Notes under the pieces: generated by a model
Seen by the model: the letters and a program-made list of their open reading frames with translations, nothing else
Databases searched by the model: none
Told to the model about the DNA's origin: nothing
Translations under genes and position numbers: made by a program
Source: Proruminimicrobium sp964487915
Lineage (GTDB): Bacteria; Elusimicrobiota; Endomicrobiia; Endomicrobiales; Endomicrobiaceae
DNA: 64,000 nucleotides
Assembly (NCBI GenBank): GCA_964487915.1
Contig: CAZASN010000004.1
Coordinates: 76,960-140,959 of the forward strand
Direction of reading: 5' to 3'
In this document: positions 33,512 through 41,723 of the stretch, one piece after another
Position numbering within the stretch: position 1 is the first letter of the stretch
Layout of the letters: every line of letters begins with the position of its first letter

Positions 33512-34417
33512 ATGAAAAATATTTATCGGACGTTTATTATAATATTCTTTCTTTTTTCTTACGGAATATGCTTCGGGCAAACATGCAACAATCAGGCATC
33601 AAACAGCATATCGGCCGGCGATTTTTATACGGTAGGCGTTAATAAAGACGGGACCGTAAACGCGGTCGGAGATAACGACAGCGGACAGTGCGGCGTCTTA
33701 TATTGGACTGAAATAGTTTCGGTATCAGCCGGAAGCATTCATACAATAGGATTAAAAAAAGACGGGACCGTAGTCTCAGCCGGAGATAATGAATACGGGC
33801 AATGCAATGTTACCGACTGGAAAAATATGGCTGCCGTTTCGGCCGGCGCAGCTCATACCGTAGGACTCTGCAAAGACGGTACGGTAGAAGCCGTCGGCAA
33901 CAATGACAACGGCGAATGCAATGTTTACAGATGGAGAGATATCGTAAAAGTTTCGGCCGGAGGCGTTCACACCGTAGGATTAAAAAGCAACGGTACGGCT
34001 GTCGTGTGCGGATATAATCTTAAAGGACAGTGCAATGTTTCGGATTGGGAAGACCTTTCCGACATAAGCGCAGGATATTATCATACGGTCGGTTTAAAAA
34101 AAGACGGAACGGTAGTCGCGGCCGGAGACAATGAATACGGGCAGTGCGACGTTTCAGGCTGGAAAGATGTTGTTGCCGTTTCGGCAAATATTTTTCATAC
34201 CGTAGGTTTAAAAAAAGACGGAACTGTAGTAGCTACAGGAGATAACAAATACGGACAGTGCGACGTTTCTGACTGGAAAAATATCATTGCGGTTTCTGCC
34301 GGAGATTTGCATACGGTCGGATTAAAAAAAGACGGGACCGTGGTAGCAGCAGGCGATAACGAGCACGGGCAGTGCGACGTTTCTGACTGGATGAATATTA
34401 AAAAGGATAATAAATGA
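33512..34417 (+). CDS. Secreted seven-repeat RCC1-like beta-propeller protein
   Basis: 301 residues: signal peptide (core IIIFFLFSYGICFG) then seven 38-residue repeats from residue 34 to the end, each of the form SAG-x2-HTVGLKKDGTVVAAGDN-x-YGQC-[ND]V-x-DW. Seven blades would close one RCC1-type propeller. Each repeat carries a Cys in GQC. Repeats 5-7 are nearly identical, indicating recent duplication or gene conversion. Bacterial RCC1-like proteins are surface or secreted interaction proteins; no partner is evident. The stop overlaps the next start by 4 bp. Confidence 0.85.
   Translation: MKNIYRTFIIIFFLFSYGICFGQTCNNQASNSISAGDFYTVGVNKDGTVNAVGDNDSGQCGVLYWTEIVSVSAGSIHTIGLKKDGTVVSAGDNEYGQCNVTDWKNMAAVSAGAAHTVGLCKDGTVEAVGNNDNGECNVYRWRDIVKVSAGGVHTVGLKSNGTAVVCGYNLKGQCNVSDWEDLSDISAGYYHTVGLKKDGTVVAAGDNEYGQCDVSGWKDVVAVSANIFHTVGLKKDGTVVATGDNKYGQCDVSDWKNIIAVSAGDLHTVGLKKDGTVVAAGDNEHGQCDVSDWMNIKKDNK
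33611..34408 (+). repeat. Seven tandem 114-bp coding repeats
   Basis: In-frame units of 114 bp encode the RCC1-like blades. Units 5, 6 and 7 (about 34067-34408) are most alike at the DNA level. Such repeats can recombine and change blade number. Confidence 0.85.
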
Positions 34418-35586
34418 AAAAGATAATATTAAAAAAGAATGAAGATAAAAGAGTACGACAAGGACATAAGTGGGTTTTTTCCAATGAAATTCAGACTGTG
34501 CCTGACAAAGCACAAGTCGGAGATATTGTTGAATGTTATGACAGTATGAATAATTTTGTAGGGGTCGGTTTTTATAACCCACATTCATTAATTGCATTCA
34601 GATTATTGTCGGCCGATAAAGATGATATTATTGATATAAAATTTTGGGAAAGAAGAATTATAACAGCTTTAAATTTCAGGCGTGAAATATACGGAGATAT
34701 AAACTCTTTCAGGCTTATTTACGGAGAATCTGACGATATATCAGGTTTTATTCTAGATAAATACGAGGATTATTATGTTGCCCAGTTTATTTCGGCAGGC
34801 GCCGACAAAAGCAAACATGATATACTGGATGCGGTTAAAAATGTTTTAAAACCGAAAGGGATAATGATTAGAAATGATTCCCATTTAAGACAGCTTGAAA
34901 ACCTCAGCGGAGAATCTGAAGTTTACAGCGGAGAAATCCCCGAAGATTTAATCATAACGGAAAATGGCGTCAAATATTATGTAAATTTAAAAACAGGGCA
35001 GAAAACGGGTTTCTTTTTTGACCAAAAAGATAACAGAAAAAAACTGCAAAAATATTGCGCAGGTAAAAAAGTTTTAGATTGTTTTACGCATACGGGATCA
35101 TTTGGCTTAAATGCTATGGCCGGCGGAGCAAAAGAGGTTGTTTTTGTTGATTCTTCAAAACCGGCATTAGAGACGGCTTTGAGAAATTATGAACTGAACG
35201 GTTTTAAAAATTTTAACGGTATAGAGGCAGATGCTTTAGAATATCTGTCATCATCGTCAACATTTGCGGAGCATTTTGATGTTATAAATATAGATCCTCC
35301 GGGACTTATAAAAAGCAAGAAAGATTATTTTCCGGGATATAAGCATTATGTAAAAATAAATGAACAGGCATTAAGAATGATGAAAAGCGGAGGAATATTT
35401 GCTACAAGTTCATGTTCTCATCATTTGTCGTTTGCAGATTTTAAAAAAATGATACAGGAGTCCTGTGCAAGAGCCAAAAAGAAAGCAGTTTTTTTGGAGT
35501 TCGGATCACAGGCAAAAGATCATCCTATCTTGATTTCAATGCCGGAAACCGAATATCTTAAATTCGCCGTGTTGAGAATTTTTTAA
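34414..35586 (+). CDS. rlmI: 23S rRNA m5C methyltransferase, RlmI family (PUA plus SAM domain)
   Basis: 390 residues. N-terminal PUA domain (RVRQGHKWVFSNEI, VGVGFYNPHSLIAFRLLS), central EEHEY-like RlmI N region, then a Rossmann MTase with KTGFFFDQKDNR, VLDCFTHTGSFGLNAM, NIDPPGLIKSKK and the catalytic-type TSSCSHH cysteine. Methylates a cytosine in 23S rRNA by family. Coupled to the RCC1-like gene through an ATGA overlap. Confidence 0.9.
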   Translation: MKKIILKKNEDKRVRQGHKWVFSNEIQTVPDKAQVGDIVECYDSMNNFVGVGFYNPHSLIAFRLLSADKDDIIDIKFWERRIITALNFRREIYGDINSFRLIYGESDDISGFILDKYEDYYVAQFISAGADKSKHDILDAVKNVLKPKGIMIRNDSHLRQLENLSGESEVYSGEIPEDLIITENGVKYYVNLKTGQKTGFFFDQKDNRKKLQKYCAGKKVLDCFTHTGSFGLNAMAGGAKEVVFVDSSKPALETALRNYELNGFKNFNGIEADALEYLSSSSTFAEHFDVINIDPPGLIKSKKDYFPGYKHYVKINEQALRMMKSGGIFATSSCSHHLSFADFKKMIQESCARAKKKAVFLEFGSQAKDHPILISMPETEYLKFAVLRIF

Positions 35587-35624
35587 AATATAAAAAAACT
35601 CTTTAAAAAAATAAAATGATATTG

Positions 35625-35643
35625 TATAATCGTTGTATATAAT
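35625..35643 (+). promoter_or_regulatory. Tandem -10-like boxes before the GH81 operon
   Basis: Two TATAAT hexamers (35625-35630 and 35638-35643) lie upstream of the CheY-like gene; -35 matches are weak (TTTAAA at 35602-35607 for the first). The RBS for the gene is GGCGGG, as at 12352-12361 and 63950-63954. Confidence 0.4.
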
Positions 35644-35666
35644 GACGGATTGCGGCGGGTATAAAA

Positions 35667-36044
35667 ATGGTTAAAATTTTATTAGTTGATGATGAAGTTT
35701 TTGCTAGAGACGCAATGGCAAAAATAATTAAAAGAAAAGGATTTGAAGTTTTTTTAGCCGCTACCGGAGAAGAATGCATATCTGTTTTCAAAAAAGAAGA
35801 CCCCCATGTTGTTTTTTTAGACATAGTTTTGCCCGATATTGACGGCGACCACATACACAATTATTTAAGAGAGTTAAAAAAAGACGTCGCGATATATTAT
35901 GTGACCGGCAGCGAAACTATTTTCACGGAAGAACAGGCTAACAGGGCGGGAGCGGTAGGTTATCTGCAAAAACCGGTTGACATGACCGAACTTTTCAAAG
36001 TTTTGGATAATATCAAGAAAAAATTTGAAGAGGAAAAAATTTGA
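35667..36044 (+). CDS. Single-domain response regulator (CheY-like)
   Basis: 125 residues, one receiver domain: acidic pair DDE (9-11), phospho-acceptor Asp in FLDIVLPDIDG, Thr in YYVTGS, Lys in YLQKPVD. No output domain. It is the first gene of a unit with a membrane protein and a GH81 glucanase and may respond to a kinase elsewhere. The next gene starts at a TTG inside its stop (TTGA). Confidence 0.9.
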   Translation: MVKILLVDDEVFARDAMAKIIKRKGFEVFLAATGEECISVFKKEDPHVVFLDIVLPDIDGDHIHNYLRELKKDVAIYYVTGSETIFTEEQANRAGAVGYLQKPVDMTELFKVLDNIKKKFEEEKI

Positions 36045-36898
36045 AAAAAATAATAAGTTTGTTCTTGGTTATTTGTTTGTCTGCGAATGTGGCGTTTGCT
36101 TTTGATCCGTATGCCGGAACCGAAGAAGAGACGGATAAAAAATCTCCGATTCAGCTTATTTACGGAATAGTTTTAACTTTAACGGGCGCTTTTCTTACTT
36201 ATGACGGTTTTTCAAAAGTTGAATATGATACTTCAAAACCTTCCGTTGATTCTCTGACAGTTATACACGGAGAGTGGAATCAATTAGGGGTTGGAAGCGA
36301 ACAGTTTCAATATACTCTTAGTTCCGGAACTACCACATGGCCTTCTACGGCTCCGGCAAATGAGATTATCAATAATGTCGTTTATAACAGCGGAAACGTA
36401 GATTTAACAAATGTTAAAATAGAAGTAAGATATTTTAAATCGGATAATACTCCCGTAGTCGTAGAATCAGGTGAATATGCTACGGACGCTAACGGATACA
36501 GAACAATAAAAACAGTTAGTATCGCGAAAAATGAATATGAGACGTGGCAGGATATTTTCAAATATATAGCCGCATCCGCAGAAATGCCTGCCGGAACAGA
36601 AAGAGAACCATATGCTATTAATTCAGACGGAGGTCTTTATCTGGGCGAAGATACTTTGCAAATTATGCAAGTAAGAATAGATTTAAGCGGCTGTTATACA
36701 AAAATCTATGAAAAAAGAAATAAAAGCGATTTAGAAGGAGCAGCCGGAATTGTTATTGCAAGCGCGGGAATATATTTTTTAGCGGATTATTTTATAGGTC
36801 TTAAAAAGTTTGACAGATATATGAAGCAAAATAATATGAATATAAGGCTGGCGAGTTCACCGAGCGAATATAGATTGCTATTGCAAAAAAGAATATGA
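36041..36898 (+). CDS. Exported membrane protein of unknown function, TTG start
   Basis: 285 residues. TTG start overlaps the preceding stop and has AGAGG seven bases upstream. Signal peptide (FLVICLSANVAFA), a hydrophobic segment IQLIYGIVLTLTGAFLTYDGFS, a beta-rich middle (residues 65-215) and a second segment AAGIVIASAGIYFLADYFIGL, then a basic tail. The layout places the middle domain outside the cytoplasm. Family not recognised. Ends four bases into the GH81 gene, so probably made with it. Confidence 0.65.
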   Translation: MKKIISLFLVICLSANVAFAFDPYAGTEEETDKKSPIQLIYGIVLTLTGAFLTYDGFSKVEYDTSKPSVDSLTVIHGEWNQLGVGSEQFQYTLSSGTTTWPSTAPANEIINNVVYNSGNVDLTNVKIEVRYFKSDNTPVVVESGEYATDANGYRTIKTVSIAKNEYETWQDIFKYIAASAEMPAGTEREPYAINSDGGLYLGEDTLQIMQVRIDLSGCYTKIYEKRNKSDLEGAAGIVIASAGIYFLADYFIGLKKFDRYMKQNNMNIRLASSPSEYRLLLQKRI

Positions 36899-39681
36899 AA
36901 AAAATAATAACAATCTGTTTTTTGTTGTTTATCCATACTTTTTGCTTTTCGGTTCCCGACCCGGGAGGCAGTGCGTCAATAAAACAAGACTTGTCCGGCA
37001 CAGGCGTAGCGACGCCGGTTATTTCAAGAACCCCTTCTTTTTCAAAACCTTATCCGACAAACAAATGGTATAATTCGTTAATATATAATGATTCTTCAAA
37101 GCCGTCATTGGGAATGTATACCCAGCCGCAGCTTCATATAATAGCTTATCAGACCGTTGCGCAGCAAAGATACACCGGAAGCCTTTTAATAGGATATCCT
37201 GTCTTAACGGCATACAGCGGCGGAGGCTGTTTTACTTACAGCAGCGATTTGACAGATCCGACAAGATCGCAGCTTTGCATAACCGCGACGGACGCGTCAA
37301 ATAATCCTAAAACAATAAATACAAGCGACGTAAGATTACAATCTTTTTCGGATTGGGCATGTACGGTTGATAACGGACAATATGAAGCGACTTTCGGGCA
37401 GGGAATGCTTTTTTCTTATTTTAATTTCAAAAACGGTTCAAACGCGATGATTTCTTTCCCTAACTCTATTGACGCAAACAATTCTTTTAAAGTTTATACG
37501 TCTTCTTCCGTTCAAGTAACGAATACCGATTCTTTTTATGCAGATAAAATAATACTTGAAGTTAAATCTTATTATTCCGGCAATTCGTCTTCAAGCACCA
37601 GATATTACGGAATTTTTCTTCCTTCAGGTTCTCAGATACGCTTAAATGCTTATTCGGCAGGCGATCCGTCAAATTCAACCCAGTTTATAAATATAACGTT
37701 TCCTTCTTCGGCAAGATATATGTCCGTCGGTCTTATGACTTCAAAAGAAGACTTAAACGACTGGTATAAATACGCGTACAATTTTGTTACAGATACAAAA
37801 GCTTCATATGATATAGACAGCAGATACAAAGTGACGACCAATTTTCAATTTACTTTTGACGTAAAAAGAACAGATACCGGGCTTATTGCAAACCAGACTC
37901 TTTTTGCCGTTATGCCTCATCAGTACAAAAACAACGAGCTTACTTTAAATTATTTTAACGCCAAAGAATTTCCCTCAATAAGGGGAAGAATGAAAACAGT
38001 CAGCGGAAATAAATTTTCCACAAAATACGGATTTTACGGCATAGTTCCGTTTTTAAACCATACTATATCTTCTTCGTCGGTAAAAACACTGATAACAAAT
38101 GCTCTTGCAACCGATAAAAATGCGAATATAGATCCGGCCGGGTATCAGGCGGACAATACGTATTATTACGGTAAAAATCTGGCGAAAATCGCTAATCTAA
38201 TAACAGTTGCCGATAATGCCGGAGACACATCGGCAAAGAATCTGCTGATATCAAGATTAAAAGCCGAACTTGCAAACTGGTTTACTTATTCAAGCGCCGA
38301 GACAAAAAAGTTTTTTGCTTATGATTCAAACTGGGGCGGGCTGATAGGAATTAAAACTGGATTCGGAACGGAAAAATACAGCGATCATCACTTTCATTAC
38401 GGATATTTTATTTACGCATCCGCGATTCTTGCGATGTATGACGATGATTTTGCAAACCGATACGGAGGAATGGTTGAACTTCTTATAAAAGATATAGCAA
38501 ATATTTCCCGTACGGACTCGAATTTTCCGTATATGAGATATTTTGACGTTTATGAAGGACACAGCTGGGCTGACGGAATGGGCGGCTGGGAAATTTCATC
38601 GGGCGGATTTGTCTATTCGGATTCAATTAACGAAGAGGCTTCATCGGAAGCGATGAACGCGTGGGCCGCCATATATTTATGGGGTATGGAGACAAACAAA
38701 ACTTCGTATTCAAATTATTCAAACAGCGAAAATAATATAAAACTCGGAATATGGCTTTATACCAATCATTATCAATCTTTGAGAGATTATTATTTTGACG
38801 TTGATTCAGGAGACAGCCAAAAAGAAATATATCCGTCTTCGCTGCTTGGCACTTACGGCAATCACGGTTCAATAGGAATTTTGTTCGGCGGCAGAGGCTG
38901 GTATTATGTATGGTGGTCTCCTTCTCACGGAGCAAGAGAAATAAAAGGCATTCAGATTTTTCCCGGAACTCCGTCAATGATGTATTTGGGATACGATAAA
39001 GATTACGCCGAAAATAATTTTTACGCAAAAATGCTTTCGGAAGCGCCGGGAGATTATTACTGGAACGACGTTTGGGAAAAATATCATGCGTTGTTTGATC
39101 CGGATGCGGCTTGGACCAATTTTACCTCAAATCCGGTCGTTGACGACGGCGGAACAAAAAGTTTTACATATCATTTTATAAATTATTTTAAACAATACGG
39201 AGTACAGGCTGCGGGATACGGCGCGGATTTTCCGTCGTATCTTGTTACGGAAGATTCTTTCGGCAAAAAATATTACATGGTGTATAATCCTTTGCCGGTA
39301 AATAAGACGGTAAGATTTTACGACGCCAGCGACGCTTATATTGGAAGCGTTAACGTCAATGCCGGTTCTTACGCGATAACGTCAAATTTAATAACCGATG
39401 AAACTCCCGATAATATTTTGGTTTATCCGGTTCCGTATAAACCGGGAAGCGGCGGCAGTTATGACGCAGACGGTATAACATTTCAGAATATAGGCGCAAA
39501 TGCAAAAATAAAAATATTTAATATTGCCGGAGAGCTGGTTTTTGAAACCACGCAGAATTCTTTTTTTGTCTGGGACGCAAAAAACAGACACGGCAATAAA
39601 ATAGCTTCCGGCGTATATATATATTACATAACTTCAAACGGCGGGAAAACATTTAAAGGAAAAATCGCTGTTGAAAGATAA
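36895..39681 (+). CDS. Secreted GH81 endo-1,3-beta-glucanase with C-terminal sorting-type domain
   Basis: 928 residues with a signal peptide (IITICFLLFIHTFCFS). The N-terminal beta-sandwich starts with PYPTNKWYNSLIY; the (alpha/alpha)6 part has DHHFHYGYF from Asp497 and the catalytic-acid region NEEASSE (579-585), both GH81 hallmarks. It hydrolyses beta-1,3-glucans such as callose, laminarin or fungal and yeast wall glucan. The last ~90 residues (from about NILVYPVPYKPG) look like the FlgD-Ig/Por-type C-terminal domain (IKIFNIAGELVFE, WDAKNRHGNKIASGVYIYYI), usually a surface-sorting tag. No CBM seen. Suggests polysaccharide feeding in a gut or sediment. Confidence 0.9.
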   Translation: MKKIITICFLLFIHTFCFSVPDPGGSASIKQDLSGTGVATPVISRTPSFSKPYPTNKWYNSLIYNDSSKPSLGMYTQPQLHIIAYQTVAQQRYTGSLLIGYPVLTAYSGGGCFTYSSDLTDPTRSQLCITATDASNNPKTINTSDVRLQSFSDWACTVDNGQYEATFGQGMLFSYFNFKNGSNAMISFPNSIDANNSFKVYTSSSVQVTNTDSFYADKIILEVKSYYSGNSSSSTRYYGIFLPSGSQIRLNAYSAGDPSNSTQFINITFPSSARYMSVGLMTSKEDLNDWYKYAYNFVTDTKASYDIDSRYKVTTNFQFTFDVKRTDTGLIANQTLFAVMPHQYKNNELTLNYFNAKEFPSIRGRMKTVSGNKFSTKYGFYGIVPFLNHTISSSSVKTLITNALATDKNANIDPAGYQADNTYYYGKNLAKIANLITVADNAGDTSAKNLLISRLKAELANWFTYSSAETKKFFAYDSNWGGLIGIKTGFGTEKYSDHHFHYGYFIYASAILAMYDDDFANRYGGMVELLIKDIANISRTDSNFPYMRYFDVYEGHSWADGMGGWEISSGGFVYSDSINEEASSEAMNAWAAIYLWGMETNKTSYSNYSNSENNIKLGIWLYTNHYQSLRDYYFDVDSGDSQKEIYPSSLLGTYGNHGSIGILFGGRGWYYVWWSPSHGAREIKGIQIFPGTPSMMYLGYDKDYAENNFYAKMLSEAPGDYYWNDVWEKYHALFDPDAAWTNFTSNPVVDDGGTKSFTYHFINYFKQYGVQAAGYGADFPSYLVTEDSFGKKYYMVYNPLPVNKTVRFYDASDAYIGSVNVNAGSYAITSNLITDETPDNILVYPVPYKPGSGGSYDADGITFQNIGANAKIKIFNIAGELVFETTQNSFFVWDAKNRHGNKIASGVYIYYITSNGGKTFKGKIAVER

Positions 39682-39702
39682 AAAAATTGCCAGAGGGTTT
39701 GT

Positions 39703-40647
39703 ATGTTAAAAAAATTAATTATAAGATGGTCCGTATTTTTTATAGTTTTAACCGTTCTTTATTTTATAGTTAACGCAAAGGTTCATGCCGTTGCCGAGGC
39801 AAGTTTAAAATCGGCGATTACGGTTACGGTGCCTGTTTATACTAAAGACGAATTAATTAATAATCTTGAATCAAGACTGAAGTATTTATATTTAAGAACC
39901 AAAGGCGTAAAATTTTACGTTTATAAAGTTAAGAAAAGAGAAAATCTCTGGACAATAGCAAAAAAATACGGATATTCCGTGCACACGATAATAGGCTGCA
40001 ATCCGCAGATGAAAACTTACAATGTCAACGAGGGTCAAAAGCTGCTTATTCCTAATATCGGCGGCACTCTTCATCCGGTACAACCCGAAGATACAATAAA
40101 AACCATATCGGAAAAATACGGCGTTGAAGAATCAGTTTTAAAAAACACTAATTTTGCTTTAGACGGCGATTTGCGCAAAGAGTTTTTTGTTTTTGTGCCT
40201 GGGAAAAGACCTTTGGTTAATTTGTTGAATGAAAATATGCAGAAAAAGTACGCTTTAAGAGACCTTTTTGTCTCTCCTCTCGGAGGAAGAATCAGCAGCC
40301 CTTTCGGAAAAAGACGTCATCCTGTCACGGGAAAAGCTAGCGTGCACGGCGGCGTTGACATAGCCGTAAGAGAAGGCACGCCGGTAGGAGCTGCGGCAAG
40401 CGGCGTCGTAATTCTTGCAAGTTATGATGTAGGACATTACGGAGTTGCCGTTTTTATAGACCACCAAAACGGATATATAACTCATTACGGACATCTTTCA
40501 AAGATTCTTGTCAGGCAGGGGCAAAAAGTCAGACAGGGTCAGATTATAGCAAGAAGCGGTTCTACCGGAAGATCAACAGGTCCTCATCTTCATTTTACCG
40601 TAAAAAGAAACGGCGTGAACGTAGACCCGCTGCAGTTTTTGTGGTAA
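39703..40647 (+). CDS. LysM and M23 peptidase (murein endopeptidase or activator)
   Basis: 314 residues: N-terminal membrane helix (residues 8-24), LysM unit from about residue 75 (YKVKKRENLWTIAKKYG) and a second, weaker one (HPVQPEDTIKTISEKYG), then an M23 domain with HGGVD (His215, Asp219) and HLHF (His295, His297). The zinc ligands of LytM are intact, so hydrolase activity is plausible. Periplasmic. RBS AGAGG. Ends 20 bp before the convergent REC-NERD gene. Confidence 0.9.
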   Translation: MLKKLIIRWSVFFIVLTVLYFIVNAKVHAVAEASLKSAITVTVPVYTKDELINNLESRLKYLYLRTKGVKFYVYKVKKRENLWTIAKKYGYSVHTIIGCNPQMKTYNVNEGQKLLIPNIGGTLHPVQPEDTIKTISEKYGVEESVLKNTNFALDGDLRKEFFVFVPGKRPLVNLLNENMQKKYALRDLFVSPLGGRISSPFGKRRHPVTGKASVHGGVDIAVREGTPVGAAASGVVILASYDVGHYGVAVFIDHQNGYITHYGHLSKILVRQGQKVRQGQIIARSGSTGRSTGPHLHFTVKRNGVNVDPLQFLW

Positions 40648-40667
40648 ATTTCAAATTTTCATTTAAA

Positions 40668-41723
40668 TTATTTTGTCAGATTATCCAAAATTAACTGTTT
40701 AATATTCGGCGACACTTCTCTTTTAGGAAGCGTAAAAACGCTTTTAATAATAAAATCCGCGGTTAAATCTTTCGCCTTTATCAATTTTATATATTTATTG
40801 GCGTTTGAAGTGTCCAATTCCGAAAAATCCGTTGAATCCGTAAAAACTACAAAAGTTTCTATAAAAGGCCTGAATTTATCGTTTTTATCCGTAAAATTGT
40901 TGTCTTTAAGTATCTTTTCAATTTTTTTGCTGACCTGTTTAAACTGGTTGTCGGATTGTTCAAAAATATTTCTTCTTTTTTCCGAAACCATTTCCGTATT
41001 ATTTGCCGTAATTTTAAGAGCCTCGTTTATGCTTCCTGAAAGTTTTGCGTTAGGGAAATATTTTGTTTCAAACAACAATACGGTAAAAGGCAGCGGCGCG
41101 GCGGTAAAAGCTATAATATCTATTTCCTGTCCGTTAACTATAACATTTTGTTTCGGAGAGTAAGGTTCTTTCATAAATACCGTCGTCATTTTTGCCAGTT
41201 TATCCGAAATTTCCTTTTCAAACATTCTTCCAGCGCCCAAGGATGCTTGTTTATCGTGGTCTAATATTGATGATAAAATAGTATTCTGCGACTGCAGATT
41301 TTTTATTTTATCGCCTATAGAATCAATTGAAAGCAACGCTTTTTTTATTTTGATTATAAGTTCCGTTTCTGTTACCGGTTTTGATATAAAATCAAAAATC
41401 ATGTCTCCCGCAAGATTTGTCACGGATTGTCCGTAAACGCGTTCCATGGCGGTTAAAAGTATAATTTGTATCGTCGGAGCAGTTTGTTTTATATAAGGCA
41501 AAATGTCAAGTCCGGTCTCTCCTATTCCGAAATGAATGTCAAGAATCAGCAAATCTATCGTATCCGGATTGTTTAAAATAAATTTTTTAAGTTCCGTAGT
41601 CGTTCCAAACTGCTTAACTTCAACATTTTGAAAATGTCTTAAAATAGTCCTTTCAAGAGATGCCCTTATATTCAAATCATCGTCGGTTAATGCTATTATT
41701 TTTTTCTTTTCGTCAGAACTCAT
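40668..41723 (-). CDS. Response regulator with NERD nuclease-like output domain
   Basis: 351 residues. Residues 6-120 form a receiver domain with Asp14-Asp16, phospho-acceptor Asp62, Thr91 and Lys115. A coiled linker (about 130-160) leads to a NERD-type PD-(D/E)XK domain: FEKEI (168-172), GQEIDII with Asp202, LLFETKYF with Glu219 and Lys221, the conserved glutamine at 263 and the closing FVVFTDS strand. The nuclease-core residues D...ExK are present, so it could cleave nucleic acid on phosphorylation. No DNA-binding output such as HTH is present. It overlaps the kinase gene by 4 bp, so the pair is a two-component system with an unusual output. Confidence 0.8.
   Translation of the reverse strand: MSSDEKKKIIALTDDDLNIRASLERTILRHFQNVEVKQFGTTTELKKFILNNPDTIDLLILDIHFGIGETGLDILPYIKQTAPTIQIILLTAMERVYGQSVTNLAGDMIFDFISKPVTETELIIKIKKALLSIDSIGDKIKNLQSQNTILSSILDHDKQASLGAGRMFEKEISDKLAKMTTVFMKEPYSPKQNVIVNGQEIDIIAFTAAPLPFTVLLFETKYFPNAKLSGSINEALKITANNTEMVSEKRRNIFEQSDNQFKQVSKKIEKILKDNNFTDKNDKFRPFIETFVVFTDSTDFSELDTSNANKYIKLIKAKDLTADFIIKSVFTLPKREVSPNIKQLILDNLTK

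Noticed and set aside
33611..34408. CRISPR or non-coding tandem repeat
   Set aside because: Repeats are 114 bp, in frame, without spacers, and encode RCC1-like blades.
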